Positions 12,401 to 23,070 of a DNA stretch of 64,000 nucleotides are shown here, piece by piece. Below the pieces are notes generated by a model. It saw only the letters and a program-made list of their open reading frames with translations, made no database searches and was not told the origin of the DNA. Position 1 is the stretch's first letter. Every line of letters starts with the position of its first letter. Source of the stretch: Sipunculus nudus (taxonomy: Eukaryota > Annelida > Sipuncula > Golfingiida > Sipunculidae). The stretch covers positions 51,930,079-51,994,078 of the forward strand of contig CM049309.1 of NCBI GenBank assembly GCA_026874595.1. The letters are read 5' to 3'. The position numbers and the translations under genes were made by a program.

Positions 12401-15400
12401 ATTTTTGGTCTTTTAACTTTTCAATTATTTTGCAAGTCAACTCTTAGGGGCTTGGCTTTATGCATGCGACTTTAGAACACTTCATGAGCTGAACAGCATA
12501 GTGATTTATGGGGGAATGAACTGTTTGAACAATTTGTATGACAAGAGTTTCAATTAAAGTGATTCAAAGATCCATGAATATGGGTAAGAGGAGAGTGGTT
12601 CCAGCATTGCACATTAAAGGCACCTCGTTCATTATTATTTTTAGGGACTTTAACCTTATGGTTATGGATTTTGGATGCAATGAGTTTCAGGTGTTGGGTT
12701 CTCCTCATCTTGCAGCTCATGCTAAAGAACAAAATACTGGGTATGGTCATAGCCAGCTCTCCTGGGTTCTCCTTCAGTAAGACTGGCCCAGTAGATGCAG
12801 TGGTTAAGACTTAATAATAACTCCCGGTGGCAGAGCCAGCAACTCTTGTTGTGGGGTAATGCTTAGAACAGGTACTGCCACCTCGCAGCAAATCATTTAC
12901 TGCTCTCAAACTTCTGTCACCTACTGGAAAGGTCCAGTGGTTGTGGGATGGTCAGCACCACATATCACAGCCTTGCTGAGCTATGGTCTTTTCCATTTAC
13001 ATCAGTAGTAATTGAGGTCTTTCCCAGAAGTTTACTCCAAACCATTGTGGTGCTTTCATGCATTGCCTTTTGCAAGCTTCCAGTTGGCTGCCAAGTAATA
13101 ATATCCCAGTTTATCGGGCTTATCATGATTAGTCCCTCCAACATGTTGAGTCTGATGGCCATTCAGTGAGAGTTTCACCAGTATAACCCTCTGACTGCAC
13201 ATCCCCCCTGTAACAAGTGGAAGGACATATTACAATTACTGTATATCAGCCCATCACCCTACAGTTGACCTGTTTATACAAAATGTAACAAAAAAGCCAG
13301 TCAGCATGGACCCTAGTGAGGAGTGTTCTCTCCTGGTCACCATCTTAGCAAACAAAATATATGTGTACCCACTGGCTGAAACAAACGCAATGATTCACAT
13401 GTTCGCGATGGCTGAGGGACCCAGACGCAGGGCATACAAATGAATTGCCTGTCATCTCAACAGAGATGCAGGGATATATTGTTACAAAGTTGTTGCGATA
13501 GTCAAAAGTGCATTTACATTTGGCCCATGGACCATAGTTTCAGTCCAGCAAGGGTATATCATAGGACATGAAGGTCAATATATTGACTACCAGATCCCAG
13601 GATTTCACTGGGAATGTTACCAAACATGTGGATCTGTTGATTGCCGATGGGACGCTGTTTGCGTTCTCATAGCAACAGCGACCTTAACATAAAGTGTGAC
13701 CTCCTAATGTGCAAATTAGAGGGAATCATTAGGTCCTCAAAGATATTTGTAATGTGCAAAAAGGGAATTATAATACCACTCTGTTCATTTCTCTGATTCA
13801 TCCATGCCAAATCAGTGCAATCCATTCATTGGGGATGTTGCCTTCTGACCTGATATAATCATCACATCATGAGTAATATTGTAATCTGTCATGGATTTAG
13901 GCACGTCGTCCTTACAAGCTCAACTGGTCAATTCTTATGGAGATCTCAGTTGGTGTATAGTAGGTGAAATACTTGATTTGCACCCAGTGCTGTTCCGGCC
14001 TTGAATGTCCCGCCAGATGAGCAGGACCAGTACTGTAATCAGGTCATATATAAGAACTTGCTCCAGCCCTCTAAAGTCTGCGTTAAATTACTAAAAAGAT
14101 TATAGTGTCTTTATATCAGTTAAAAATCCGATAATCTGAATTCTAAAAAAAAATGAGAGACTATAAAACATGGATGTTTGTGGTTTGTTTACATTATAGA
14201 TTATTTAGTCTTGTTTACATTATAAATGTATTTGTGTATTGACTAGTGAAGTATGTAGGGCCACTGTGACATTTAGTGAAATTTTGAATGTTTCTTAGGT
14301 TAAAATGTATGAGTTTTTTTTGTTTTTGTAATTTATAGTAGGAGTCCCACTTGTTGATTACAGATGTTGGTTTCATGTTGGTTCCTGGTATCCAATCATC
14401 CTGAATCAGATATGGGCATAGCATGCTGCGTGCAGGATATGACACTTTTCACCAGTGGTTTATCTGAATTTTTCAGAATAAATGGGACCAAAATTTCATT
14501 TCTCTCCAGGTGTAAAATACAGTCCAACCTATCTGAATGACCACCTGTGAAATGCGACCAGTAGATAACAGTACCTTTCGAAATTCTGTTGTATTATCTA
14601 CAGATAAAACCTGTGAAATACGACCACCTGGTTATTACGGAATATGGGCAGTTTTCCTGACCAAAGTGACATATTACTTATTAATTGACCTGCCTAATGC
14701 GGGCACTCTTTGTGATACTCACTGACCAGCGATGACTGGTCGGTTGATTGGCCATGCATGAAGTTGAGGTCACTTGCACCAATCTCTGTTTGTTTTACTG
14801 GTGTGCGTATGTACAGAGCACAGACTGGTGATTATTGGGACCCTGGGCCTACCCTGGGCCTGGAGCCCCAGGTGGGCAACGTGACTGGCTCACACGACCT
14901 ATTAATCCACAGGAATAGAGGTCCCCCAAAAGTTAATCTTTGATCTGTACCCCTTTGAACTGTCTTTGATCTATTCAGTGCATCATATGAAAGGCTTTAT
15001 TACAAAGAGTGGATAATCTATGATGTTCCTAACAAGCAAGTGATGTTAATAACCATTGATGTAAGCAAACAATTTTGAGTCGTTCATTTGAGCTCATTCA
15101 TCATGTCAGAAGAACCTCTATAAATATGAGTACGTAGAGTACCTTCTAATCAACTGTGTGCAAATTCATTTTATTTATCAACACATCAAATTACACATAT
15201 AAGTACATGTAAATTTTTGTGTAATTACAAAATACGTTACTCCAAGATCGTTCTTTTCTGCAAATATGTTTTTATTTATAGTCATAAAGATGTTCTTATA
15301 TGTATATTTCAATCATACATGTCATCTAGAATTGTGCAATACCTTAATGTTCAGAACCTGTCATTTACGACCACCTCTCAATTACGAACACTTGTGCCCA

Positions 15401-18400
15401 GTCCCTTGGGTATTCACATTGGACAGGTTCAACTGGATTGTACATTTGAAATGATTATTTTGGGAAATCGATTTGGTTAATCCCGTGACAAATACTTGAC
15501 GTTATTAACCTGAAACAATTTTCTGCTCATGTCAGCCACTTTATTCAGAGCGAATTAATGTTAAGATGTTTATTAATATCTTTTAATTTATGTACTGTAG
15601 GCTTTATAGTATAGTTATGTATGCTGATTCCAAAGTTTGGTATATTTTATTCACTGAATGAATTTGCCTGTCACCTGATTTAAAAGGATAGGTAAAATTA
15701 ACTCTTAAGCTTGGAAATAATTGTCACCAAGAACACATTTTACTTCATTTCAACTTTGAAGAATGTACTTTTGTAGTCCCTGGGTGTGATACCCCAAGGA
15801 TTTATAAGTCAATTTCCCACTGACGCTCTTTAACTACTCAAGGGAGCCTTGTTATTGGTCAGATTGCTTCATGAATAATGCATAATTACAGATTTCCAGT
15901 TGAGCTTGTCTGTCCGGACTATGGTCTGCTCTAGTACCACATCTCCATATCAGTCTCTTAGAGATGCCGGCCTTCAGGCTGACCCTCACATGCAGGGGCT
16001 CAGAAATATGCAAACGTCATGTCCTTGTTCATTGTGACAACATCACCACTGTTGCCTACATCAGTCAGCTGGGTGGGAATCAATCATGCTCTCTTCTGAA
16101 GAAGACCTCAACCGACTTTCACTTGTCTTGCAATCTCTGGATTTCCCTACAGGTTACCCACATAGAAGGCGTCGGCAACACCTTAGGGGACACCCTGTCA
16201 TGCTGATCATCTCCACTTACGATGGAGTGGCAGCTACAACTGCCGCTAATGGCACCACCCCCAATCATGGATTTGTAGAATACATTTATGCATATACTGG
16301 TTAAATGACTTGTACACAAGCTTAGTTGCACCACCTTCAATGGTTTTCATTAAGCATAGATCCATCAAATACCAGACAGGTGGCGCCACCTACCTTTTTT
16401 TTTTTTTTTATAGAATATATTGCCTTTTTCTCCAGAGTAGTTTGATGTATTCACCTGAAAAATTGCATGTCCGTAGATGTTGGAATAGATTATCTTGTAT
16501 ACAAGACTGCTTGGGCCATCTACAATCAATTTCATCTCAAATCCATCAATTGATCTGTTTTGGTGAAAATTGCACATGTATAAGGAGTTAAGATGCCACA
16601 AATTTTTAGTCATGTCAGGAACATTCAGTGCCTTAATTTACCCATGCCTCTGTGATTTGGCTTATACCTGTAGTCACTTGTCGACTGCCCATATTCCTGT
16701 TGTCTAATGGAGTAACAGATAACAAAATATTCAGTCAGACACATAGAGTATTAACATCGAGTAATATTCAATTTTATGTGTGTGTGTGTATATACATGTG
16801 TTATCCAGCTCTTCGTAATTGTGTCCTTAATTTAGGAAAGAAAATGCGTGCTAAAGAGAAGCTTCAGCCTGCGCCACCTCCACCTGCACCTGCAGAGGAA
16901 ATACCGCCGGAACTGACTGGGGCACGCAAATGGGAGACCGTGAAACTAAAAGGTCGTTCCCCAACCAAATACTCCATATTCCTTGGTTCTGGTGGTTCAC
17001 CAAAGAAGCCTGATAATAGAGTAAAAGGGCCTGGCACGGTATGTCAAAATATATGTACATATGAGATCTAGAATATTTAAAATATAGGGGTGTAATAATG
17101 CATTTAAAAAAATGATGCTTTAAATTGCATCCCCTCAGTTAATTTTGTGGTCAGTTCTGAACCTCCCGAATCGATTCATTCCAATTGTTTAATCATGTCA
17201 GAAATTTCACAGAGTGGTCAGATGGCTGCATACTTCATTTATTGACATCCACTCAAATCCCTTATGAAGAATACATACTTTAAAAGGTTCAACGATTGTA
17301 AGATTGAACACAGCACAAAGAACAACAATATTGCATTTACAATGGTTGGAATTCACATTAAATTCTTTAACTTTAAATTGCTTATTTTTAGAAATCTGAA
17401 GAAACTGTATCTGAGAGAAAAGTTGGGGATACAGTTAAGAGTGATCCATCCAAGTCAGATCCAGATTCTGCCATGAAGGATGAAAGTACTTCAGAGGACA
17501 TTAAGACTGTTGCAGAAATTCCTTCTAAATCAGAGAGTCCAGATTCTGAAACTAAAGAGGAATCAAACCAGAATCTCTCAGAGTCTGAAAACGGCGAGGC
17601 AAGTAGTGATGATGCTAAAGCAGAGAATCCGGATTCTGAAACAAAAGAGGAATCAAGCAAGAATCTCTCAGAGTCTGAAAATGGAGAGGCAAGTGGTGAT
17701 GATCCCAAAGCAGAGAATACGGATTCTGAGACAAAAGAGAATTCAAGCGAGAATCTCTCAGAGTCTGAAAATGGAGAGGCAAGTGGTAATGATGCAAAAG
17801 CAGAGAATCTGGATTCTGAATCAAAAGAGGAATCAAACCAGATTGCACCGGAGTCTGAAAGCGAGGAGGCAAGTATTGATGATGCCAAGGCGGAGTCTAA
17901 AGATTCTGAGATAGATTCTGAAAACAAAGCTGCTAGTGATTCTGTGGAGGACAGAGACACGGATGCTGAAAGTCCACAAAGCCAAGGAGTGGAGGAGGAA
18001 GAAAAAAAGAAAAGTGATGAAGTGATAGAGAGTGAAAGAAAAGAAGCGGAAGATGTTACTGATTTTAGTGTAGACACAAATGACAGTGATGCTGTTGCTG
18101 AGAGTACAGTTGCTTCTGATGAAAACACAGCAAAGAAAGGTGAAACTGAAGATGAAAAGGAGAGTGTCCCTGATACAAACGATTACTCATCCATGGAGGT
18201 GGATAAGATTGATGCTGAAGATGATGAAGTAGTGGAGATGGAGCTGTTATCTGATGCTGCTGCAGATGGCACAGATAGTCAAGATGATGAGGAAAAACAG
18301 GAAGATGTTGAATCTAAAGATGAGGAAAACTCATCTGAGAATGTACAAAGTGTGTCAGAAATTGATGACTCTGCTAAGGTGCTAACCAAAGATGTTGAAA

Positions 18401-20590
18401 ATATGGAAGATGATAACATATCAAATGATGACAAAAATGAAAAAGAAATGGAGCAGCAAAAAGCTGAGCAATCAGCATGTACTGATGGAGCTAGTAACAG
18501 TGAAAGTCTACCTAGTGAGGTTACAGCTAATGTCGCCGAGCCGGACAGTCAGGAAGCTACAGGAGATAGATCAGAGACAACAGAACCAACTCCAGGTGAC
18601 CATACAACGGCAGTTAATCCTACAAATGGTTCTTCAGGTGATGCTGTCGAGATGGAACAGAGCAAAGACTCCAAGCAGGAGATGTCAGAAAAGACCAAGA
18701 TGGATAATAAGGTAGATTTGTACTCTTAAATTTTAAAAGTTACCATATATTGGTAGATTTGTACACTAAAATATTTACCAAATAAAGGGAGATTTGTTCA
18801 CTAAAATAGTAAACAAACAGAAGGATTGTTTCTTCTTAGTATTTGTGTTTGAACTGAATTCAGGTTACATATTGATACTTCTACAAGTTCATGTAAGGAG
18901 AATTGCATGGTTATTATATCCAGGCCATATTCAGATGGCCTGTTAAAATGCTATGTGTAAAATGAAACCCAACGATAAGATTATAAATTGACTTAGACCA
19001 CTGGTTACATTTGGCATGTATATGATTTTGACCACTGATCACAGTATACCTGTTTTTTGCAAAATATGCAGGTGAGCAAGGTCTTGTGTGAGCCCTTATT
19101 TTGAATGTTTAAAGTTTTGCAAGTTTGAGTCTGAGCCAGTGTTTTGAATGTTTTATCAGGTGAGTGGACCATCAGGTGATAAGGAAAAGATTTCTGCAGG
19201 TAAAGAAGATATCTCCATAAAAGCATCATCAGCTGAGACCATGGAAACTCACAAACACACACACACAGACTGCGATCATCCCTCAGACAACAATCACTCA
19301 TCTACACGTAGTCCAGGCAGCAGCTCACATCCACGGGAACAGTACACCCACAGCGATTCTCGACACAGGGAACGATCATCTGATTATCGGCATGGAGGAT
19401 CAAAATCTGATCGATATGATAGTGGATATGACCGGAACTGGCGGGATCAATCAGGGCAAGACTACAGGGGTGACAGACACCAACAGCACAGGGGTTATGG
19501 AAAAGAAGATAACTATAGGAACAGGTGGGTATCATATTAATATAGAGCATGGAGTTTCATTGTTATACACAAGACCTCATAATGTCCCACCTAGAAAATC
19601 ATAGGATTAATCATTTGTCTTAGTTTCTCCACCTAGGAATAAGGCTGTATAGGATTTACAAAGAATTTGAAATGCACCAGAACTAGATTCAGTTTACATA
19701 ACTAATCACTGGTAAGCAACTAATGTTTTAAATACAAAACACTGGTAGTAGCTCTATCAGCCCTGAAGGTCTTTTCCTGGCCCTTCCTGATGTTTTGTAT
19801 ATTTAAGTAAAGCCTAGACATCAATATAACCTTTAGATCCTTTTGAGGTGCAGGACATATTACTGCATTTATCACTTTTTAAAGACAAATCATGGCTACA
19901 TGATACCCATGGTGCTACCATTGCCGTCTTTATTCAAAAGTAGAGGAGCAGTTCAGTGTGGTTTGTCTTCATGATGTAAATTCTGCCACAAGCATACTGC
20001 AGTCACTAAATCTCATCATTTCATTTTTCCCAAAAGAAGGAGCTGTCATTTTCACATGTATGGAATGGCGTTTATGATTGACACATGCAAAGAAGAAAAG
20101 TAACACAGCTGTACTATCTGAAATCTTGCATGAAATGAGCATGAGAATATGTTCATAGAAAAGGTGCACATGAATTGCTAGATACTGGGAATAATCATGT
20201 ATTCCCACATGGACACTTCTCTTGCCTAAAACAGACAAGGGTGCCAGAATCTAATAAAAAAAGAGGCACCATTGATTCACTTAAAAGTTACCTTCATCTG
20301 GGAAAACTTGTGGACATTAATTTGCTCAAGGTGAAGAAACATGTCTCACAATTGTTTTTTTTTTTTTTGCTCTGTAATACAAACAGCTACTTTTTTCCAG
20401 GAGTGGTCATCAGGGCAACTATCATCATGATCGTTATGATCGATATGGAGGGGGTTACAACCAGTACCAAGAAGGAAGGGATCGTAACCGTGACTACCGT
20501 GACCATCATAACAACCAGGGCTACTATCATCATCGTAATGACCGTAGGGGTCGTGGTGGTTATCAAGGAGGAAATAGGAGCTATTATTAA
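342..20590 (+). CDS. ZNF280/POGZ-type C2H2 zinc-finger protein, 3' 15 exons (spliced, 5'-partial)
   Basis: Fifteen exons join in a single open frame of about 1190 codons: 342-464, 1464-1561, 2200-2370, 3330-3509, 4558-4671, 4927-5047, 5644-5845, 6352-6536, 7102-7218, 9957-10055, 11486-11569, 16836-17038, 17392-18711, 19160-19524, 20401-20590. All junctions are GT-AG and every phase matches. The first exon enters in phase 1, so the N-terminus is upstream of the window. Counting from the first visible codon, C2H2 fingers lie near residues 74-94, 111-132, 141-162, 171-192, 200-230 and 239-259, with further Cys/His modules encoded at 5.8, 6.35 and 7.1 kb. The finger with the CYRQF core followed by a CHMEKVH end, and the MPYVC linker, match what I recall of ZNF280 (Suppressor-of-Hairy-wing-like) and POGZ proteins. 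A basic KKKQKRK stretch at the start looks like a nuclear signal. No CENP-B or DDE domain follows, unlike POGZ. A nuclear DNA- or chromatin-binding role is inferred from the family. Confidence 0.85.
465..1463. other. Intron of zinc-finger gene, nothing recognised
   Basis: AT-rich intronic sequence with no exon-like frame, terminal repeat or known motif that I could support. Confidence 0.6.
1464..1561 (+). CDS. Zinc-finger gene exon 2 of those visible
   Basis: The acceptor is CTCTGTAG and the donor GTGAGT. It encodes an acidic/aromatic pre-finger segment ending REEKGQFRFK, which leads straight into the first Cys of finger 1 in the next exon. Confidence 0.85.
2200..2370 (+). CDS. Zinc-finger gene exon 3: fingers 1 and 2
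   Basis: Fifty-seven codons in phase 0. Finger 1 is C-x2-C-x12-H-x3-H. Finger 2 begins CKQCYRQF and its last His is in the next exon, so the finger straddles the intron. Confidence 0.92.
2544..2972 (+). mobile_element. Family C element: 5' GCGAACCT, 3' hairpin, non-autonomous
   Basis: It begins AGCGAACCTATAAGCTTATG and ends with CACAGGTTGTAC, then the hairpin AGGCCT-GT-AGGCCT and TTGTTTA. The 3' copy of the terminal word is inverted and lies inside the end. Related copies are at 27148 and 60013. It sits in the intron before finger 3. Confidence 0.6.
3330..3509 (+). CDS. Zinc-finger gene exon 4: end of finger 2, fingers 3 and 4
   Basis: Sixty codons in phase 0. Finger 3 starts CRICEKEH and finger 4 CMLCNFRS after an MPYV linker. 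The final His of finger 4 falls in the next exon. Confidence 0.92.
3510..4557. other. Intron with low-copy repeat fragments
   Basis: Sequence from about 4050 to 4520 (TATGGTATACCCATAGTCTG and TTCACAAAATTCACCAT phrases) resembles the mollusc-like repeats elsewhere in the window. Boundaries were not resolved. Confidence 0.4.
4558..4671 (+). CDS. Zinc-finger gene exon 5: finger 5 with a long loop
   Basis: Thirty-eight codons in phase 0. The pair CLYC is followed by 22 residues instead of about 12 before the His, with the last His in the next exon. Confidence 0.9.
4927..5047 (+). CDS. Zinc-finger gene exon 6: finger 6
   Basis: It encodes CPCCKLTFLNKQDLKLHRQN with His at the expected spacing (C-x2-C-x12-H-x3-H). 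It ends in phase 1 at GTAATA. Confidence 0.9.
5644..5845 (+). CDS. Zinc-finger gene exon 7: linker and CHEC module
   Basis: A 50-residue linker (KIKEFRGLQMPGYAKSLS) leads to CHECKKPMGQLEHYK, a partial Cys/His module that continues into the next exon. The donor is AA|GTAAG, phase 2. Confidence 0.88.
6352..6536 (+). CDS. Zinc-finger gene exon 8: C2H2 finger plus CWCGY module
   Basis: CSMCRYATMCTFAYAKHM then HTG gives a C-x2-C-x12-H-x4-H finger. A Cys-rich module CWCGYSTSYGNCM follows and ends in phase 1. Confidence 0.9.
7102..7218 (+). CDS. Zinc-finger gene exon 9: last Cys/His module
   Basis: NHLVSCSKRTC completes the final Cys/His module. An acidic stretch DEDQEDFNPFESFPD follows. The donor is G|GTAAG. 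Confidence 0.88.
7336..9396 (+). mobile_element. Helitron-like element carrying a DR1 half-site tandem array
   Basis: It occupies the intron between exons 9 and 10. The right end has the hairpin GGCACC-TGC-GGTGCC (9369-9383), then CTAG at 9393-9396 followed by T, which is the form of Helitron 3' ends. The left end, near TATCCCCAGACAAAGTCGGG, is less certain. The interior is the tandem array at 7980-9240. A 14-G run lies at about 9332-9345. No Rep/helicase frame is present. Confidence 0.5.
7986..9190 (+). repeat. 288/289-bp dimeric tandem array with AGGTCA repeats
   Basis: AGGTCAAAGGTCAAGGTCA occurs at 7986, 8275, 8564 and 8852, spaced 289, 289 and 288 bp. A sister half-unit (second hexamer AGGTGA in the later copies) is at 8130, 8418, 8706 and 8995, spaced 288, 288 and 289 bp. 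The two half-units alternate at about 144 bp, so this is a dimeric higher-order repeat. A decayed copy is at 9173. Confidence 0.92.
9957..10055 (+). CDS. Zinc-finger gene exon 10: linker
   Basis: The acceptor is TTTTGCAG and the donor GTGTG. It encodes a charged linker containing ERSLFDVLGLVKRR, and the phases fit both neighbours. It lies 0.56 kb past the end of the DR1 repeat array in the preceding intron. Confidence 0.8.
10056..11485. other. Intron, nothing recognised
   Basis: AT-rich. No exon, element end or tandem repeat that I can support. Confidence 0.5.
11486..11569 (+). CDS. Zinc-finger gene exon 11: short linker exon
   Basis: Phase 1 to phase 1. It encodes LTSEEIVGSILMDVVDVVCP. The hydrophobic VVDVV run could be an interaction motif; its function is not known to me. 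Confidence 0.72.
11570..14517. other. Large intron, left part, nothing recognised
   Basis: The 12.5-14.0 kb part is less AT-rich and may be old transposon sequence. I found no coding homology in any frame by reading. Confidence 0.4.
14518..15442. mobile_element. Candidate TIR element, about 925 bp
   Basis: The left end TACAGTCCAACCTATCTGAATG and the reverse complement of the right end (TACAATCCAGTTGAACCTG, then TCCAATG) are related. Both are followed inward by GACCACC-like repeats. The ends are imperfect and no transposase frame exists. Confidence 0.4.
15964..16206 (+). pseudogene. DIRS-type retrotransposon RNase H relic
   Basis: The frame contains HVLVHCDNITTVAYISQLGG and then a segment reading VTHIEGVGNTLGDTLS. 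This is the DNTTTVAYI...H-PG-N-AD-LSR pattern of RNase H in tyrosine-recombinase (DIRS/Ngaro) retroelements as I know them. No RT or recombinase frame is nearby, so it is a fragment inside the 5.3-kb intron of the zinc-finger gene. The flanks have frameshifts and stops. Confidence 0.6.
16379..16390. repeat. GGTGGCGCCACC palindrome in intronic repeat
   Basis: An exact copy of the 12-bp palindrome. The surrounding 16.3-16.6 kb sequence resembles, in opposite orientation, the repeats at 44.8-46.7 kb. Confidence 0.8.
16836..17038 (+). CDS. Zinc-finger gene exon 12: Pro-rich and basic segment
   Basis: It encodes a KKMRAKEKL basic start, an APPPPAPAE stretch and a KLKGRSPTKYSIFLG segment. The phases fit exon 11, which is 5.3 kb upstream, and exon 13. 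Confidence 0.82.
17392..18711 (+). CDS. Zinc-finger gene exon 13: 440-residue acidic Ser/Glu exon
   Basis: A single 1320-bp exon in phase 0, dominated by S, E, D and K. It contains four 30-residue tandem repeats near its start. It is probably disordered and phosphorylatable (many S-x-x-E casein-kinase-2-like contexts). No folded domain is visible. Confidence 0.9.
17542..17901 (+). repeat. Four 90-bp in-frame tandem repeats in coding exon
   Basis: The string GATTCTGA recurs at exact 90-bp steps, starting at 17542, 17632, 17722 and 17812. It encodes a 30-residue unit with the core DSETKEE, LSESENGEAS and DDAKAEN. The third and fourth units are more diverged. Confidence 0.92.
19160..19524 (+). 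CDS. Zinc-finger gene exon 14: His/Ser/Arg-rich segment
   Basis: The acceptor is TTTATCAG and the donor AG|GTGGGT, phase 2. It is rich in H, D, R, S and Y (for example HKHTHTDCDH and DRHQQHRGYG). Confidence 0.87.
20401..20590 (+). CDS. Zinc-finger gene terminal coding exon, Tyr/Arg/Gly/His tail and stop
   Basis: A long pyrimidine tract and TTTTTTCCAG precede it. The frame ends GNRSYY then TAA at 20588-20590. The DRY, HH and RGRGG repeats resemble RNA-binding or condensate-prone tails. The overlapping 155-codon frame here is out of phase with the spliced gene. Confidence 0.88.
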
Positions 20591-21760
20591 AAACAAAAAT
20601 TTGTCAGAGCCTGTCACAGAAGCTCATTATGGTTTAAAATAATACACACCATGAGAGGAGAAGTTTACAGATATTTCAGACGGCCTTGTAGAGACTTGCA
20701 TTTTATTCATGCATTTATGATGGGGTACTTGAGCTTGTGTTGAATTTTCTCAATATTGCAAGCTGATTATAAGGTGGATAATTTGTATATTTGTAAATGT
20801 GATGGAGAGGATTAAAAAGGAAATAGTGAACATGTATTGCCACAATGGCATGGAATATGTCACACAAGTTTGTACATTTATGTATAAATTACAATTTATA
20901 TGTGGTGGTTTTGACCTTTTATCTTTCAAAACTGCTTTCAATACATTTAAATGCACCAAATATCACAGACGCTATTACAGCCAAACAAAACACTGTCAAA
21001 TATGAGATGATTTCTGTTCTCACAGCAAATTCAAACATATTCAGACCTGTGATGCTTGGAAGCAGTTGTGACGTCTTTTCTTTCATTCAGTTATTTATTT
21101 TAATTTCCTTGATTAACTCATTCATTTTTTTTTTCAGAATATTTGTTTCTTTAAAATAAAAGTATGTTCAAAAGGGGAATAGGTGTAATGCCAAACAGTT
21201 ATAAGTTTTGTACACATTCATAAATTGTTGTCAAATAATGTGCTAAGATTTTTCCTAAAAAGAATATTTTTGTAATTTTGTTCCAGGCTGGTAGTGGTAG
21301 ATTAACCAGAGTTTCCTTAATTTGCTCTTAAAGATATTTAATACATTGGGCTCTTTTCTTAAATGGTGTTGCATTGAATTATAAAACAGAAACAAACTGA
21401 CATGAATAAGTCCATGTGAATTATGCAAATTGTAATAAAGGCATAAGTTTTTGTATCATAAAGTAAAATGCACTCAATTCCATTCCTGCCATAGTCACCT
21501 GATTTTGGTGACAATATTATTACAAAGTTGATTCTGGATATTTTAAATTAGCCCATGGTTGAATATGTCAGATGTTAGTTTAATTATATAAGTAGTTCTC
21601 TGCATGCAGTAACTCATTTAACATATATGTGGCAATATAGATTTTAATATAAAGCTGAACACTTTTTAAGTTTGCTTTTGTTTTTGTACAAAGCATTGTA
21701 TTCTTGATGTCAGTACAGTCATCTGGTTATCATGTAATAAAATGTGCTTTTTTTGTAAGA
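20591..21760 (+). other. Probable 3' untranslated region of the zinc-finger gene
   Basis: AT-rich, with no further exon-like frame. Possible polyadenylation signals are AATAAA at about 21155, near 21435 and near 21735. I cannot say which one is used. Confidence 0.4.
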
Positions 21761-22049
21761 ATTCCTTTTGTTTAGCTAGTCCATGCAAATACACATAAAA
21801 TCACGTTCCTATGATTGCATTCTGCTTAGCACAAAGTTGGTTCTCATGAAAATGGTCTCATGTCTCATACATAAATCTGTTGTTCTTTCATTATTCTGTG
21901 AAAGCAGCCATCCATTAGCTACAATATATCACTTTCTGAAGGAATTTACCTTCATGCAGAATGATCTTGACTTTTGTACATTCACAGTTCCCTTAAATAA
22001 AATATGTGGTTCCGCAGTCATGCCCAGTTTTGAATTGGCATGATATTTC

Positions 22050-22783
22050 ATTTTTATACACCAATCTGTGATGGGACGTATTTTGGTATACCCACGGTTG
22101 GTCTGTATTATGCACCCTTGCAGTGCTTGTTTGTCCTAAGGGAAAATTACAGGCTGAAATCCTCATAATTGGTAATTGTTGGTTAAAGCAGCATTGCTCC
22201 ATTACAGCAGACCATCCTTTTTTGAGAATTTTTTATTTCATGAAGATGAAGCCTGTTTAAAATGGGGTCCTGATTTTCATTATGTGTGCCCTTGAATTGG
22301 TCCATTTTGGGTAAAATTCTGTCAGTTTTCTGAAGAATGGGTTTGACAGGACTTGCAAGTTTTACACATTTTACCCTTCAGAATCATATTCATTTTCAAA
22401 AGAAAGAGTAATATCACTCAAAATCTATTGGGCATATCTCTATCTGACAGATACAGGTAAAAGGATTAGGCCTATTTACTTATTTTTTCTGTGAAGATGT
22501 ATATTGACAAAATCTCAGTCAAGTTCGAAGATGGGTGACCTTGACCTATTTTTTTATGTTTTAGAGCTGATTATAGAAAAAACATTTAGAAGCTTATTTC
22601 TCAGGAACCATTGGGTGGATTTTCACAATACTTACTATGATCATAGGGATTGATGGTCTGTAACTGCTGCACAAGTTTGGGGGCGCAACCTACAATATCT
22701 GATTTTTAATGAATTTTTTAAAATTTTTCAACTTTGGCCTTGTGAGCGGGATATCTCTAAAAGGATTCACAATAGGAATTTTA
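22050..22783 (+). mobile_element. Family A repeat, left part of an interrupted copy
   Basis: It contains the phrases CTCAGGAACCATTGGGTGGA, TTTTCACAATACTTACTATG and GTGAGCGGGATATCTCTAAA. It ends ATAGGAATTTTA, where another element starts. The sequence resumes at 29927. The left boundary is not defined. Confidence 0.6.
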
Positions 22784-23070
22784 TTGCTTGCGGGAAATCT
22801 TCGATTTTGGCAAGCAGGTTGGTCAGTTGCGGATGTCTGTTTGTCTGTTTGTTGCTTGCCGGAAATCTTCGATTTCGGCAAGTTGGTTGGTCAGTTGCGT
22901 ATGTCTGTCTGTCTGTTTGTTTGTCTGTGGACTCTCTACAGGCCACAGTTTTGCAGGAATTGCTGTCAAACTCATACAGCTGGTCAAAAATCAAAATTCC
23001 AGGAAGCCTATTGTTTTTGGGCAATATAGGTCCAAGGTCAAGGTCATCAAAAGTAGACAAAACAGTTTTT

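Noticed and set aside
17388-18128. A 246-codon Ser/Phe-rich open frame on the minus strand
   Set aside because: It is the antisense of the acidic GAA/TCT-rich coding exon. No domain, no splice context, and its periodicity is that of the 90-bp repeats.
20175-20642. A 155-codon frame rich in Ile/Thr/Val across the last exon
   Set aside because: It overlaps the terminal zinc-finger-gene exon in another phase. The spliced frame fits the junction phase and ends in a sensible tail.
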